DNA from: Crossaster papposus
Taxonomy: Eukaryota > Echinodermata > Asteroidea > Velatida > Solasteridae
Direction: 5' to 3'
Length of the DNA: 64,000 nucleotides
Assembly (NCBI GenBank): GCA_037893245.1
Contig: JBAIAA010000078.1
Span: forward strand, 1,364,001-1,428,000
The position numbers and the translations under genes are program-made. The notes under the pieces were generated by a model, which had not been told where the DNA came from, searched no databases, and was given only the letters and a program-made list of their open reading frames with translations. Shown here piece after piece: positions 1-11,347 of this stretch; position 1 is the first letter of the stretch, and every line of letters starts with the position of its first letter.

Positions 1-27
1 CTGCAGTGCCATCAACCGTGACATGGT
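1..27 (-). CDS. Probable start of a fifth exon of the unidentified gene (partial)
   Basis: On the minus strand a T-rich tract and AG (GGTATTTTTTTTAG) are followed by nine open codons, TMSRLMALQ, in phase 0, the phase needed after the 1729-1868 exon. The helical character continues. The exon is cut by the window edge, so this rests only on the acceptor and the phase. Confidence 0.4.
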
Positions 28-3000
28 CTAAAAAAAATACCGTACCTTTTTCTTGGATTTCAGATGTGCCTCAATACTATGCTAAATATTGGAAGAAGAA
101 TTGGTGGTGTTCACAAGAAAAATAAATATTTGTGGAATGTTGTAAAGCGAGTATTGATTTATATTTTTTGTTAACCCCTTGACGCCAAGGAATGGCTATG
201 GCCTTTGCTCGCCCGTCCGGAATGGTGTTGTCAGCTGTGCTACACTGTAGAACACGTCCTGTGTGACAGCTGAATGCTCAGGTCCATTGTGCAGTGCAGC
301 TACTGGACAAAGGCTGCTGTGCAGTTATCCGTATAAACCGGGGCAGTGACAAATTATTACTGGCGTCAAGGGGTTATCTAAACAAAAACTGCAAACATAA
401 TAAATATCTAAATGTTTTGGGACGCACTATGAATTAACCCTGCAGAAATAGGCACAAATTTGGTTAAAAGAATGCCCTCAATACGAGCTTAGAAATCTGC
501 ACAAAAAACAACAGAATAAATGTTTAGTTTCCAAGTGCGCTCTTTTGGTTTCTATACTGTAACTCAGTGCAAAGAGCCGATACAGTGATTTGCTGGTACA
601 AAGATTTTTTAATTTATTTTTTTGGGGGGGGTTTCTGATTTTGTTATCAGCTAGGGGTTTCCGGTTGTTAAATTAAGATGATTGTTTTGACACCCGTATT
701 TCTGTAAAAAGACAACTTAAAGGTAGGATACACCATTGGTAATTGTTTGAAATATTATGATTGGGTGGATTTGGGGGGTTGTATTTTATAGTAAATATGG
801 TTTAAATGACCTGTCCCAATTTTTACAATCATGGATGATGAGAAAAGCAAGAAAAACAGCGTTCGTTTTCAACCGGCGTCGGGCAGTGGTTCTAATGTTG
901 TTCTTTGTTTTCTTTCGCAATCGCCTTCCGGCATTCACAATCTTTTTTTTCCGATTCAATTTTTCGGAATATTTAGTGCATTAATTTTGCTGGATGCCTA
1001 GAATCATTATTTACTTTCAAATAAGTAAGATATTTCTTTTAATTCGGTGGTAACATTTTTACGATATCTACAAATGGTGTATCCTACCTTTAAAGGGAAA
1101 ATAAATCATTTGCTTTTGTTGTAATTATCAGAAATGAATGAATTTTGGGGTTTAGTATTGACTAGCAAATATTATTACGCTGACTTGTTTGAAGGTTTGT
1201 ATTCGTAGATGCTAGAAAAACCAAGAAAAACTACCATTCCCCGACCTCACTGAAGATAAAACAAAGCAATTTATAAACGCCTGGGAATTGTATGGCCAGG
1301 AAACCAGTTTTAGCTGTCTTGTATCCTTTCATATCGATTGCTTAAAAAATGGTTTTAAAATGTAATATGGTCAATTGGGGGTGATATTTCAAATAAGCCA
1401 TTTTTTTCACCGCTGGCCGGCTGACCAGCATTTTACAAATTGGTCCCACAGACTTTAAGAGATACTGCACCGTGCTGCATCTGACAGGCTTATAGTTAGT
1501 AGCAAATCTCGAAGCCACATTTTTCTGTTCTAGTCGGTGTTGAAGCACAAGGCTTGACACTCAAGGCCCAGACCAAGGCTTGACCCTCAAGGCCCAGACC
1601 AAGGCTTTGGACCCTCAAAGCCCAAGGCCCTACAACAAAATTGTGTAGGGCCTTGGGCCTTAATAAGGTTCAAGCCTTGTGCTACAACACTGGTCCTAGT
1701 CCCCTCCCCTGTCCTTTAAGATGCCTACCTTGGCAGGTTCCAGTAACCTGTCTTCAATGCCTATCATCTCTGCCTTGACCATGGGTCCGTGCCTCGGCAA
1801 GTCTACCACCAGCTCCATGACGCCTCGCATCCGTCGCAGGTGGTACGTCAAGCTATCAATCTCTGGCGCTAGGAATCCAACCATTTCAACTCAGGCCGTT
1901 ATAATTAATTCATGAAGTCACTTTTCAATTCCGTACCTTAGGACAATTGTCAACACATAAGTGCTGCTTGAATTTGTGCAGATCTACTAGGTTAACTGAA
2001 TTTGCTGCCATGGAAATTTTGGGCAGGGAGAATTTATGATTTTTATCATACACATGTAGGTTTATGTACACACAGAATACAATTTTTCATGTGTACTTTG
2101 CGTCATATACATCTTTATAACACCTCACTCACAGATTCTGTGTCTTGATTGGCCGAGAGCGCGTCACGTGTCACTTGCTATTTTTTACTATTTTTTACTT
2201 GCGCTCCAAAAAGACTATACCAGACAGCCTCATTCTGAAAAAGTACTATGCGCATAGCAACACACGTACTATGCGCATAGCAACGAAAGCGTGACTGAAA
2301 CCCAGACGTGTGTTTCGGTGCATTGTGTAAACATTGCTCTATCACCCTCGCACCCGTTCATCAAGGCAACAAAGTACACGTATGATCGAGAGACGTATAA
2401 TTCAGAGATTTTTTGTCATTACTATAATAATAATAATAATAATATGGATTTATAATGCGCACTTCTCCAGAAAACCGATCAAGGCGCCTACACAAAAAGA
2501 AAACATTATACAATAGAAAATGAAAAATAAACATAATTGAACTTAAATAAAACCCAATGAAAGTCTAAGTGAACAAGTGTACTTTCAGGAAGCTTAAATT
2601 GTGCAGAATCTGTGAGTGAGGTGTTATAAAACAAATATTGACTGCTTTATTTCGCGGTATAGTAAAACTAGCCTCCCTCGGTGATCCATGGAGCATTCTA
2701 TTTTCCCTCGGCTTCGCTTCGGGAAAATAGAATGCTCCATGGATCACCTCGGGAGGCTAGTTTTACTATACCACTCAAAGCAGTCAATATTTGTATACTA
2801 TAGAGCTTCTATGAGTGGTCACCATTTTATCTGATAATTTATCACTAATAATGTATCAGTAATAATGTATCAGTAATAAATATCACTAATAAATATCACA
2901 AATAATAAGTCCTGACGCTTCTTTACCTAAGGCCTGTGCCATATATTGAAATTAGACTCCTGTGAAAATCGGACCCCTTTTTTTATTATTAGTCGTTAAA

Positions 3001-6000
3001 ACCCTCTCACTTTTTTGCCATCCTATTTTTTGCCCTTTTTTTCTTTACTGTGTGAAAAACTGTTACTTTTTGCAAAGAAATCCCAATATAGAAAATGTCA
3101 CCACAGCCCATATTCTGGCCCATATTTTAAAATCAGAATTCCCGACTACCGGCTGATTTTGGTTGATCGCATCACATTATCATATTTAATCTAGAAGTGG
3201 GCATTTACCTGTATCATCAAACTTGTTTGTCTTCAAGTACATGAACACCATCTTAGGGTCCTGCTTCCGAGAACCTGAGGGGGAAGATGGAGGCGAGACT
3301 GGGTCACCCAGGTCAGAGGTCACCGAGGGATCAGGGGTGAACTCTTTCTTTGTAAGCTGCATCAGAGACGAGGTAGGGGCAACGAGCGTGCCGTTGGCGG
3401 AACCAGGTACGTCCAGTTCGGAATGAGAGATTGCTGGGTTGTGCACGTCGCAGAACTGTATCTCGTCTGGGGTTGTATGTTCTGAAGCACTTGTCGGTTG
3501 GACATCAGAAGATTCAATTTCACTTAAAAAAATGAATTAAACAAAATGAAGAACAAATTAGAAAATTAGACAAAGTCGACAGCAGAGAATATAAGACATG
3601 CTTCATCAAAACCCGGACAATTTCTGTTTTTCAGATTTTGTTTTTTTTCAGATTCTCTAGGTTTTCAGTTTTACCCCAACCCTATCTACTCTGGGGTAAA
3701 GATTTAGTGATAAAACCCTGATAACCTAATTTTGAAATTCAAACAAGTTCAGAAAAGCGCATTATTTCTATACACAATTGTTTCACAAAATCGACCAGAA
3801 AACCACACTTCTGGGTGAAGGATTATGTTCAATTTTTGGGAGATTATTGATTATTAGTTCGTGATTCAGAAAAAACAAAAAACTCACAATGGTCAAATCA
3901 ACCCCGAAATTTCTTCACAAGTACATTGTAATAAACACTTTGTGCGACTTTGTTCGGGTGTCGTTGGAACAGGTCACATATAGAGTATACAATTTTTCAT
4001 TTCTATTACATGTACTTTTCCGATGGTGAAAATATCAGAAGATATGACAGATTGTGACGTAAAAGCTTCTTTTGTTTATTTTTTGAGATTATTGTGGTAT
4101 GTGATGTATATTAAGCAAGTTCGGTATTCTAACTGCGCATGTACGTGCACAACCAGATTGGACAATTGTTTTTTTTTAGATAAACATTTAACTGTATACG
4201 TGCAAAAGCATAGCGGGTACCAACAAATTTAAAGTGACATTTTTCAAAATACGTTTGGACAGCGAAGTGTTTTCAGGTGTCTTGTGTGTCCAAACTTTTA
4301 TTCAAACAAAAGTTTCATTCGTCTTTTCAATTACACGAAAAATTGCACAAAATACAGATTCGGTTACCACTTCCCCCATAGCCTTGTGTGCATGTATCTG
4401 CCGTGTTTATCTCAAGAGAAAGGTAGTATACACCATTGGTCATTGCTTGAATTATCATGAATGAGTAGATTTGGGGGGTTGTATTTATAGTAAATATCGT
4501 TTAACTGAGCTGTCCGAAGTTTTAGAATCATGGATGCCGAGAAAAGCACGAAAAACAGCGGTTTTTTTCAACCGGCATCGAGCAGTTATTCTTATGTTAT
4601 CTTTGTTTTTTCGCGCTCGCCGTCCGACGATCGCGAGTTTTTCATTATAAAATTATATTTTTCGGAAGAATTATAGGATATCTAGCGCAATCATTTTGCT
4701 GGATGCTCAGAATCAACATTTACTTTCAGATGAGTAAGATATTTCTTAATAATTCGGAAGTAAATATTTTCGATATCTGCAAATGGTGTATCCTACCTTT
4801 AAATGTCATACGCTTATCTTTCAATAGAATAAGCACAAGAGTTACACTGTGTCCAAATGACTAGCTATGGCTAGATATTATACACACGCCTATGGAAGCA
4901 GCATCAGCCACTTCTCATAGACCTGTGTGTTATTTCCAGCCATAGCCAAGTCACTCAGACGCAGCCTTTAGATTCCATCTCACAGTTTGTTTGGCTTCTG
5001 CTGCTTAGTCTCCTCCTCCAGCAGTGATGACTTGCTTCCTTGTCTCTTCATGCGGATCCTGGCATGGTCTCGCTTGTACAGGGTGGTCCGTAAGGCTCCC
5101 CCAGGGGCGGGGACCTTAGAGGGTGGGGGGTGCGGCACCGCTGATAGACTGGATGTTCCCTGAAAGATAAAAATGTTTGTCTGTGAAACATCACACATCA
5201 AATTAGGACTTCATAACCCTATACTGTCCCAAACCGCCCTGCTAGTTACTTTCTATACTCACCCAAACTGACTGCTAGGGTTTTATAAAATCATTCGAAA
5301 ATGTATACTCATGGGTTAAATTAATGTAGGATTGCTCTGTCTTAACAATTTCATGCTTTTTGTTGCACAACCTGAAAGCAGAAGAACATTTGGAATTGGT
5401 ATTTTTCAGTATATCCAAGGACATCAGGCTTTTAACCCTAACCCCCTAGGCCTTACTTTGGGCTAAAGAACTGCGTACTACAGAATACTACTTAGTATTT
5501 TGTAGCATTGGGTCATTCCGTGACTGATGATTGGGTGTGTACTGACAGAGTACAGATACTGCCAACTACAAAATACTAATAGTGGCAATACAGGTCAATA
5601 ATACTTACCTGGCAAAAAATGCAGTAGTCCAGCCTTGACCCATTGCTGTGTCCCAAGTGACAATTTTTGCTGTAGAGTTTAGAACACCTTACACAGCATA
5701 CATGGGCCATGCACACTTAGCAAGCAGAGGGACCCAATGCTAAAAAGTACTACGAGTGCAATACACGTACAATAACGCAATCGGTTCGCTTTTGCGCATG
5801 CGCGAAAAAAATTTAAATACCGCGCTCATTATCACCTCATGAATATTAATTTTTAAACCGCAGTTGTTTATTCGGGATTACTCGCCAATCAGACCGCCTT
5901 ATTACTGTGACGACATCCCTCTGACGGTTTCTATTCACCCCGGTTAGCAAGGGGGCTTCATCAAAATGATAAATACTTTTTAAATTGTAAAAATCTCTTT

Positions 6001-9000
6001 TTGTAAATTGGTTTTATTAAAGTTTGCATTTTGGTATGATTTTGCATCAAAATCGACGTTATTTTCTGATGTTCTATAAAAACTTGGCATATTTTTAAAA
6101 CCGGATTTTTTTGGAATTCTTACTTCCCAAAATGTAGTGAACGAGGATGTATTCTTCCTTATTTTATATGTCAGAGCAGCGCTAATAATTTTTTTTGTCG
6201 GAAAATTCATCCTTGAATATGACCTTTTTGGGACATTTTGACTTGGAAACGAACGTGAATCGCACGTGAATAGCAAGAAATGCACTCCAAGAAGTTGCTG
6301 AATGAGTACAAAATGTCGTATATATCAGAAAAAACAGAGATTTTAGGTCTTCTTTTGTCTCGTGGAAGACCAGAAGTTTCATAAATCGCTGTTCAACCCT
6401 GTACTACGAAGTGCCAGGCCGTGTTGTAACCCGATACTCGTGGGGAAAAATCTCACATCACACGGTCGATAGTCGCCAGACGTGTACTCACGAACTGACG
6501 TAGTGTCGCCGGCACAGCGTGGGGCCTGGAACCTCATGCCGGGACGAACGAATTCGCAGGCCCCACGAGCATGACGAGTCGATTCGCTTGCACCGCACCG
6601 ATGATTTCACAGCCTACCTGCTACTTTTCACCTGTGACTGTGTCGTCTTGAAGTTTTATCGGTAAAAAGTGTCTAACTTATCATTGTGTCCTTTAACTTT
6701 CAGCATATTTTGCCAAATTATTCCTACTTTGTTGACGTTATGATCATGAAGGCCGAGTTCTTATTCCTCATACATGGTGAAAAATAGTTTGAAACTAAAC
6801 TACAGGAATTAGGGTGCCTCAGACCAAACGGTTACACCCCCCCCAAAAAAAAATAAAATTATAAAATCCCTCGGAAGTGGAAAATGTAAATGGAAAATGG
6901 AACATTTATAGAAATACAAAATAGGCCAAGTTAAATGGTTATACATGAAGTCCAAATAATTAAAAGGTCCTTTTTTTCCAAACCTTATTCTGTCAAACAT
7001 TCAGGAAAAATCAACTCATATTTTTTGTATTTTTTTTAACGTTATTTATATTTTGTCCTTGATCTTTTTCATTTGCAGGTAGGTGTGTGGACTGGAGATA
7101 CTCGTATGTTCCTTCCGATGATGTAGGCTTCGTAATCTACGTTGAGACAAGTTGAAGAGAACGGATTCCCTTAGACCATACTAAAACTAACAACCGACTT
7201 TGGAAAGTCCCCCCCCCCCCCCCCCTTATAAGTAGATTTTAAGCACTTTTAATAATTGAGACTTTAGTAATATACATTTTACTAAGCTAAAACTTATAAA
7301 ACAGCTTCCAATTTTTTTTCCTTGAATGTCACTAAACAAAAATAGTGATGTTTACAACCATACATCATCAATGCAAAATGCACTTAAATTGTTGTTTCTC
7401 GATACGTTAAAACATTTTCCAAAATTGTATGTTGAACTAAAATTGTAGCTTCTATTTAAAATGAACTAGAGTGTACTTGGGTCTAACCTCTTCTATTCTT
7501 GTATGTTTGTCAGTATTGAAGTAAACAAAGGATTAAAACGAGGATTTTATATTCTTATTCCATTGATTTGATGTATAAAAACTAAAAGTTGAAAATACAA
7601 CTGCTGCAAACATGCCAACTACTTTGATTGGATCGACCAGAAATCCATGCCTGAAATATACAAAACAAATTATATTAACAAAATAAATATGTTAAATGGT
7701 AAACAAGAAAATAGATCTAATAAATGCTATTTCTGTTATTTATTTGGATTGGATTATCATGAATAAAAATAGCCTTCCAGCTGCAAAGAAACAAGATTTT
7801 CACGGAACTGGTTAAACACACGTCAATTTGCCTATACCTTTGCACGCAGGTAAGTTCCCTATACAATTGCACACAAATTTGACCTTGAAACAAAACGAAA
7901 GTGCGATATGTGCCAACGAGATAAACATGTCGTTCATAAAAAAAATTATTAGCGCTGTTCTCCAAAGAATGAACATTTACAATAACTAATGGTTTACTGT
8001 AATGGATGAACGATATTTGCTAAAAAAATCCGGTTTATGAATGACAAATCGGTACTTAGAGGCTCGTTTTTTGCGCGCGCAAACTGCCGCTAGTTTGTAC
8101 GCGTATTTACATAGTGACGTCACAAACGCGTGCGTGATGCGTCCTCTCTTGTGGTTTCGGGTTACAAAATAAATAATCTTATTGCGCATGCTCAAACCGG
8201 GTTGTCGCGGTGTCATGTTTCAAAAACGTACGTGAATAAGGGGTGAAGTACCAAATACTAAAAATTACTACAGGCATTGCACACAAGTCAGTGAGAGTAC
8301 TGCATACTACTTTTTACTACTAGTAGTAAAAAGTAGCATTAGGTAGGGTTAGGGTTAAACAGACCCAGGTAAAAACAAAAAAGTAGCACAGAAGGATAAA
8401 ACAAGTTTTGATAAGTACATGTAGGACTTTGGAAGACAAACTTAAAAGTATATAGTACATTGTACCTTTGCGAGCTGTCAGTAGTTTTCACTGATACTCA
8501 CTCATGTCCACAACACCATAAGCCTCCTTTGACATGTTCTGTACTCATAACACTTATTAAAAAAAAAAGTAGGAGCGCGGTAAAAAGCCCAGGGGAAAGT
8601 AGATACTTGAAAGCCTGGAATATTTAAAGTTATTTGGTCCTAAGATGAACTGGGACTGAAGCATTAATGGCCAAAATGCTTTATAAAAGAAAGACCATTT
8701 CTGTGTCAAGTCTCCATGTTTCTTTAGTATATTGTTATACCATAAAAGGTGGCTAATGAAGGATCTCCAAACTAAAATTGGGACAACCCAAACTGTAATT
8801 GGCACTATAGTTACGGCCACTGATACAGGGGGGGGGGGGGTGTTTTTCTGCGGCACTAACAACTTACCGGTACATTGACTCCGTTCTGTGTCTTCCCGTT
8901 AGGCATGCCAGCTGGTCGAATAGTCTGGTACACCTGGGCATCCTGAGGACGATCGTACAGCCTAGCTTTCAGGTCAAGGCCCCGCCTCTGCGCCGCTTTA

Positions 9001-9344
9001 GTTGCCTGAAAATACTGTGGAGTACCCGCAAACGTCACGGTCTTAGACGCTGTTGTTCTGTTATGCTCGCAGCGGGGCTCCCCTTCATTGGTACCTGGCA
9101 GCAAGTGGACCGGTGGGGATGCGCTCCCAGGAAACCCAGCCGAGATGGTATCGAACGGTGTCGTCTGTAGTGTGGCAGGGGCACTCTGGGGCGGCCGGGA
9201 TTCCATGTTGGGAGTCACAAACAGCTCGCTGACGTTCTGCGGCGATGAGATGTCGTTGTAGCTGAGGTCCACAACAGGTTCAGGCGAGCTACCTACTCCA
9301 GACTCTGAAGTCAATTCAGAATCGGTAAAATGTGGAGAATCCAT
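1..9344 (-). CDS. Unidentified Ser/Pro-rich then helical protein, 5' coding part (multi-exon, runs off left edge)
   Basis: Spliced gene read from four or five exons: 8868-9344 (start ATG at 9344 in the good context AAGGCCATGG), 4984-5159, 3209-3522, 1729-1868 and probably 27-1. Phases agree at every junction: 0, then 2+1, then 1+2, then 0. About 378 codons are visible. Residues 1-160 are Ser/Thr/Pro-rich and acidic and look disordered; residues about 180-220 are Pro-rich then very basic (TTLYKRDHARIRMKRQGSK); a second Ser/Pro-rich stretch follows; the last visible part (KMVFMYLKTNKF onward, with IDSLTYHLRRMRGVMELVVD) looks helical, like a coiled-coil or spectrin-like segment. A 5' UTR splice acceptor (TTATACAG) lies about 30 bases upstream of the ATG, so a non-coding first exon is likely further right. 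I do not recognise the family and assign no function. Gene structure is fairly secure; identity is unknown. Confidence 0.7.
171..377. mobile_element. piggyBac-like MITE
   Basis: Inverted ends CCCCTTGACGCCA / TGGCGTCAAGGGG are flanked by TTAA on the left and TTAT on the right. The ends starting CCC and the TTAA target are typical of piggyBac-type elements; at about 200 bp it is non-autonomous. It lies in an intron of the unidentified gene. Confidence 0.55.
717..1093. mobile_element. MITE, AAAGGTAGGATACACC family, copy 1
   Basis: Starts TTAAAGGTAGGATACACCAT and ends in the reverse complement (GGTGTATCCTACCTTTAA). The core matches copies at 4419-4803, 57991-58326 and 59669-59962, including the segments TGATTGGGTGGATTTGGGGG and the ATCATGGATG region. 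Sequence at 1094-1180 (CATTTGCTTTTGTTGTAATT) belongs to a second, related family seen again at 48500 and 60490. Confidence 0.6.
1535..1692. mobile_element. hAT-like MITE with AAGGC-word core
   Basis: Ends CGGTGTTGAAGCACAAGG and CCTTGTGCTACAACACTG are inverted. The flanks GTTCTAGT (1527-1534) and GTCCTAGT (1693-1700) form an 8-bp target duplication with one mismatch, as expected for hAT transposition. The core is made of reiterated CAAGGCCCAGACCAAGGCTT-type words on both strands. It lies just 3' of the 1729-1868 exon, in the intron. Confidence 0.55.
1729..1868 (-). CDS. Unidentified gene, fourth coding exon
   Basis: Acceptor GATTCCTAG (weak pyrimidine tract), donor CCAAG|GTAGGC; 140 bp = 2 + 46 codons. 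The two leading bases join G from the previous exon to give Ala. It encodes an amphipathic, probably helical stretch (PEIDSLTYHLRRMRGVMELV) with no internal stop. GC content is higher than in the surrounding intron. Confidence 0.65.
2116..2628. mobile_element. TIR element, left half of a composite with a hairpin
   Basis: Inverted ends TATAACACCTCACTCACAGA.. (25 bp, 2116-2140) and its complement at 2604-2628. The interior near the left end (TTGATTGGCCGAGAGCGCGT, CACGTG) resembles the matching part of the element at 50316-50981, and a direct pair TACTATGCGCATAGCAAC lies at 2246-2283. A (TAA)n run sits at 2423-2445. No open frame of note. A long hairpin follows within 5 bases. Confidence 0.5.
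2633..2792. repeat. Long hairpin with CCTCGGCTTCGCTTCGGG turn
   Basis: Arms of about 75 bases pair nearly perfectly (AAATATTGACTGCTTT..; GTATAGTAAAACTAGCCTCC; GATCCATGGAGCATTC) around a turn near 2706-2722 with sequence CCCTCGGCTTCGCTTCGGG. An unrelated-arm hairpin with almost the same turn lies at 50983-51125. Confidence 0.75.
3209..3522 (-). CDS. Unidentified gene, third coding exon
   Basis: Acceptor CATTTTTTTAAG, donor ATACAG|GTAAATG; 314 bp = 1 + 104 codons + 1. It encodes acidic, Ser/Pro-rich sequence (VSPPSSPSGSRKQDP) that passes into a hydrophobic and basic segment (KMVFMYLKTNKFDDT). Confidence 0.7.
4419..4803. mobile_element. MITE, AAAGGTAGGATACACC family, copy 2
   Basis: Starts AAAGGTAGTATACACCATTG and ends CAAATGGTGTATCCTACCTTT. 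The interior closely follows copy 1 (TTTAACTGAGCTGTCCGAAG; ATCATGGATGCCGAGAAAAG; AACCGGCATCG). Inserted in the intron between the second and third exons of the unidentified gene. Confidence 0.6.
4984..5159 (-). CDS. Unidentified gene, second coding exon
   Basis: Acceptor TTATCTTTCAG precedes GGAACATCC; the donor is AAACT|GTGAGA. The exon is 176 bp: 58 codons plus two bases (CT) that pair with T from the next exon to give Leu. It encodes a Pro-rich stretch and then a strongly basic one. If the donor is not used, the frame stops at once at the TGA inside the donor (CTG TGA G), so intron retention would give a short protein ending here. Phase agreement with the next exon favours splicing. Confidence 0.7.
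5160..8867. other. Intron of the unidentified gene: repeats and simple sequence
   Basis: No coding sequence seen on either strand. It holds TACTAAATACTA-type runs (5470-5580), a 17-base C tract near 7209-7226, AC/A-rich tracts near 6836-6855, a 30-bp perfect palindrome at 8307-8336 (CTACTTTTTACTACTAGTAG...) followed by GGTTAGGGTTA, and a G run at 8828-8840. The short ORFs here have no coding character. Confidence 0.5.
8868..9344 (-). CDS. Unidentified gene, first coding exon
   Basis: It has 159 codons from ATG at 9344 and ends in phase 0 at donor CCG|GTAAGTT. The product starts MDSPHFTDSELTSESG, is Ser/Pro/Thr-rich, and ends with a basic segment (AAQRRGLDLKARLYDRP). The reading frame is open throughout, while the flanking intron sequence is full of stops. 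Confidence 0.75.
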
Positions 9345-9429
9345 GGCCTTGTTTTTGAACAGTCACTCTGTATAATGAAGCAAGGAATAAATCATGAAAA
9401 ACTTTCAACTAATTTGGATAATGTGGATA

Positions 9430-9560
9430 GAGGTTACAGCTTTTAGCTACGGGGAAAAACAAACGAGGACTAAAAACCAAATCCACGATTGGCCCAGACA
9501 GGATTCAAACCCAAGCAACAGTAGTAAAAGTCAAAGAAAAGAACCGCCACACCAACCCGA
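9430..9560 (-). mobile_element. tRNA-type SINE head, truncated and diverged
   Basis: The reverse complement (GTGTGGCGGTTCTTTTC..., GGGTTTGAATCCTG, TCTGGGCCAAT, TTTTTAGTCC) follows the first half of the SINE at 9810-10082, including the B box. No tail is visible. Confidence 0.5.
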
Positions 9561-9809
9561 TCCCCATAATAATTAGGAAATTGTGAATAAAACTTTGCGC
9601 ATAATCTAGCAGATTTTTAACTCTCCATTTTAATTTTTAAAAAATCAATTATTACATTTCAAACTTTGAAATTTGAAACTTAATATTTGCACTGTTTGAA
9701 ATTGGTTTCAACTTCCGGATACATGGATCAATGGACTCCGATTCAGACCACATGCACTGGGGCCAGTCACAGACAATATACATCACTTGAAAATTTGGTC
9801 TGTAAATTT

Positions 9810-10082
9810 GGGGAGTCAGGTTGACGTAGCGGTTCTTTCCTCGCCTTCCACCACTATGACCTGGGTTCGAACCCCGCCTGGGCCAATATGTGGATTGGGT
9901 TTTCAGTCCCTGCCTGACTCCGTGGGTTTTCCCCAGGATATTCTTCTGGGGTTTTCCTCCCACCTCTAAAACTGTACCTTCTTCTCATTGTCTTCTCTCA
10001 ACTGAGGGCCCCAAATGATCAGCTTCTGCTGGATGGGTTACCCTCAATAAAAATGGTTGTAAATAAATAAATAAATAAAAAC
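9810..10082 (+). mobile_element. tRNA-derived SINE
   Basis: The RNA polymerase III B box GGGTTCGAACCCC is at 9863-9875, with a plausible A box (TGACGTAGCGGTT) about 45 bases upstream. A SINE body follows (TGGGTTTTCAGTCCCTGCC; GGTTTTCCCC) and the 3' end is (AAAT)n at 10058-10078. Confidence 0.65.
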
Positions 10083-10670
10083 AGTGTAATTTGACAAGGA
10101 AGAATGTTTATGCTAAACAATTTGTTTGCTAATTTAGCTCCTGATGACATCAAACCTGAAAACGAAAGAAGCTGGCTTCTAAATGGCTCAGAATACTCAC
10201 TAAACAACCCCCGTATCATGTTTAAGAATTGCTATTGTTATAAACACATGTTACAAACACATGTTCAACTCCAATGGTCATTTAAACGAGGCTAACTAAA
10301 AGCAAGCTTTGTAGTATACTTGTTTGAAGTTAGACACAAGGTTTACACAGTGACTACTAATGTATACGCATCTAATGGCTTAAACAGCTTTTGTAGTTAC
10401 AGCCCATATAGTTTTCTGTCTCAAGAAGTCAACCCCAAGGATCCTATTTACAAAATGTACATCAGATACAATAAGCTAAAATCCAAAGAGTTAATCTCTG
10501 GCAAAATAAACAAATGTTTGTACTAAAAGATCGACATGGCACAGTTATGAATAATCAAGGTCAGCCGATAACGTTAAATATACAAATTTATTTAAATATT
10601 GTTTGTGTCATTATTTGAATAATGACTTTGTATCCCTATCTGACAGAGATAATAAAAGATGTAGATCAAA
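10083..10670 (+). other. AT-rich stretch with short frames, possibly decayed coding sequence
   Basis: Two short open frames (10104-10295 and 10320-10526) have a fairly normal amino-acid mix (for example NPKDPIYKMYIRYNKLKSKE) and lie just upstream of the split reading frame at 10671-11471 on the same strand. They may be older parts of the same element. I do not recognise either one. Confidence 0.25.
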
Positions 10671-10870
10671 TGAGAACATTCAGACTTGAATAAAAAGATT
10701 GAAGACAAAACAAAATTACTTGCCAACGCGATCAGCGAAGCGTGCTGTAAAAAAATACGGCAAGTAAATTTAAGTCTTTTCGACAAAGTAAACATTAGCC
10801 AAAGGTTTTGCTGTGATTTGTGGGAGTCTAGGAATTGTCGCTATCAGCGGTATCACCACGGCACCTATAA
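10671..10870 (+). pseudogene. Left part of a reading frame split by a MITE
   Basis: Open from 10671, after a TGA. Product is charged, with several Cys (EACCKKIRQ; FCCDLWESRNCRYQRY). It runs into the MITE at 10871 at codon AA|G. The frame resumes in phase at 11348 if the MITE and one copy of its TAA target duplication are removed. Family unknown; probably an old transposon ORF. Confidence 0.45.
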
Positions 10871-11344
10871 GGCCAAAAAAAAAAAACATGTTTAGCGTCA
10901 TGCCTTTTTTTTTAAAGGAAGGAGGCCCTTTTTGTTTTCTTTTTTTTTTCAAAATGGCCGCCTGACACATCTTAATTCGAGTCATGTAGTGAACATGTCA
11001 CACCCTATCTTGCAATTTAAAATTAAAACATGGTTCACCCACGATTAAAAATCAAAATTCATGTGGGTTGATCATGTATGCACCGTACACGACTACACGT
11101 CATACCCTAGCCCTCCTATTAGAAACAAAATATTTCCAGAGCATGTACACACATGATTCTAAAGTCTAAAATACGATCTTCAAATTTTTAAAAAAAAAAA
11201 TTTAATTTTTTTTTTTTTTTTTTTTTTTTACCAAAATGGTCAAATTTATCATTTTTTTCAAAAAGAAAAAAAAAAAAAAAAAGGAGGCGGCCCCCAAAAA
11301 GGAAGCGGGCGGTGACGCTAAACATGTTTTTTGTTTTTTTGGCC
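10871..11344. mobile_element. Harbinger-like MITE with TAA target duplication
   Basis: Ends GGCCAAAAAAAAAAAACATG.. and its complement (..CATGTTTTTTGTTTTTTTGGCC), with inner TIR sequence TTTAGCGTCA / TGACGCTAAA. TAA at 10868-10870 and 11345-11347 flanks it. A 3-bp TWA duplication is the PIF/Harbinger mark. The interior is long A/T homopolymers, with GGAGGC repeats at both sides. Confidence 0.65.
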
Positions 11345-11347
11345 TAA

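Noticed and set aside
8341..8358. Telomere-like GGTTAGGGTTA
   Set aside because: Only about two repeats, and similar words occur as ends of dispersed elements; not a telomere.
9861..9875. Functional tRNA gene
   Set aside because: Only the B box is well kept; no acceptor stem pairing, and a SINE body with (AAAT)n tail follows.
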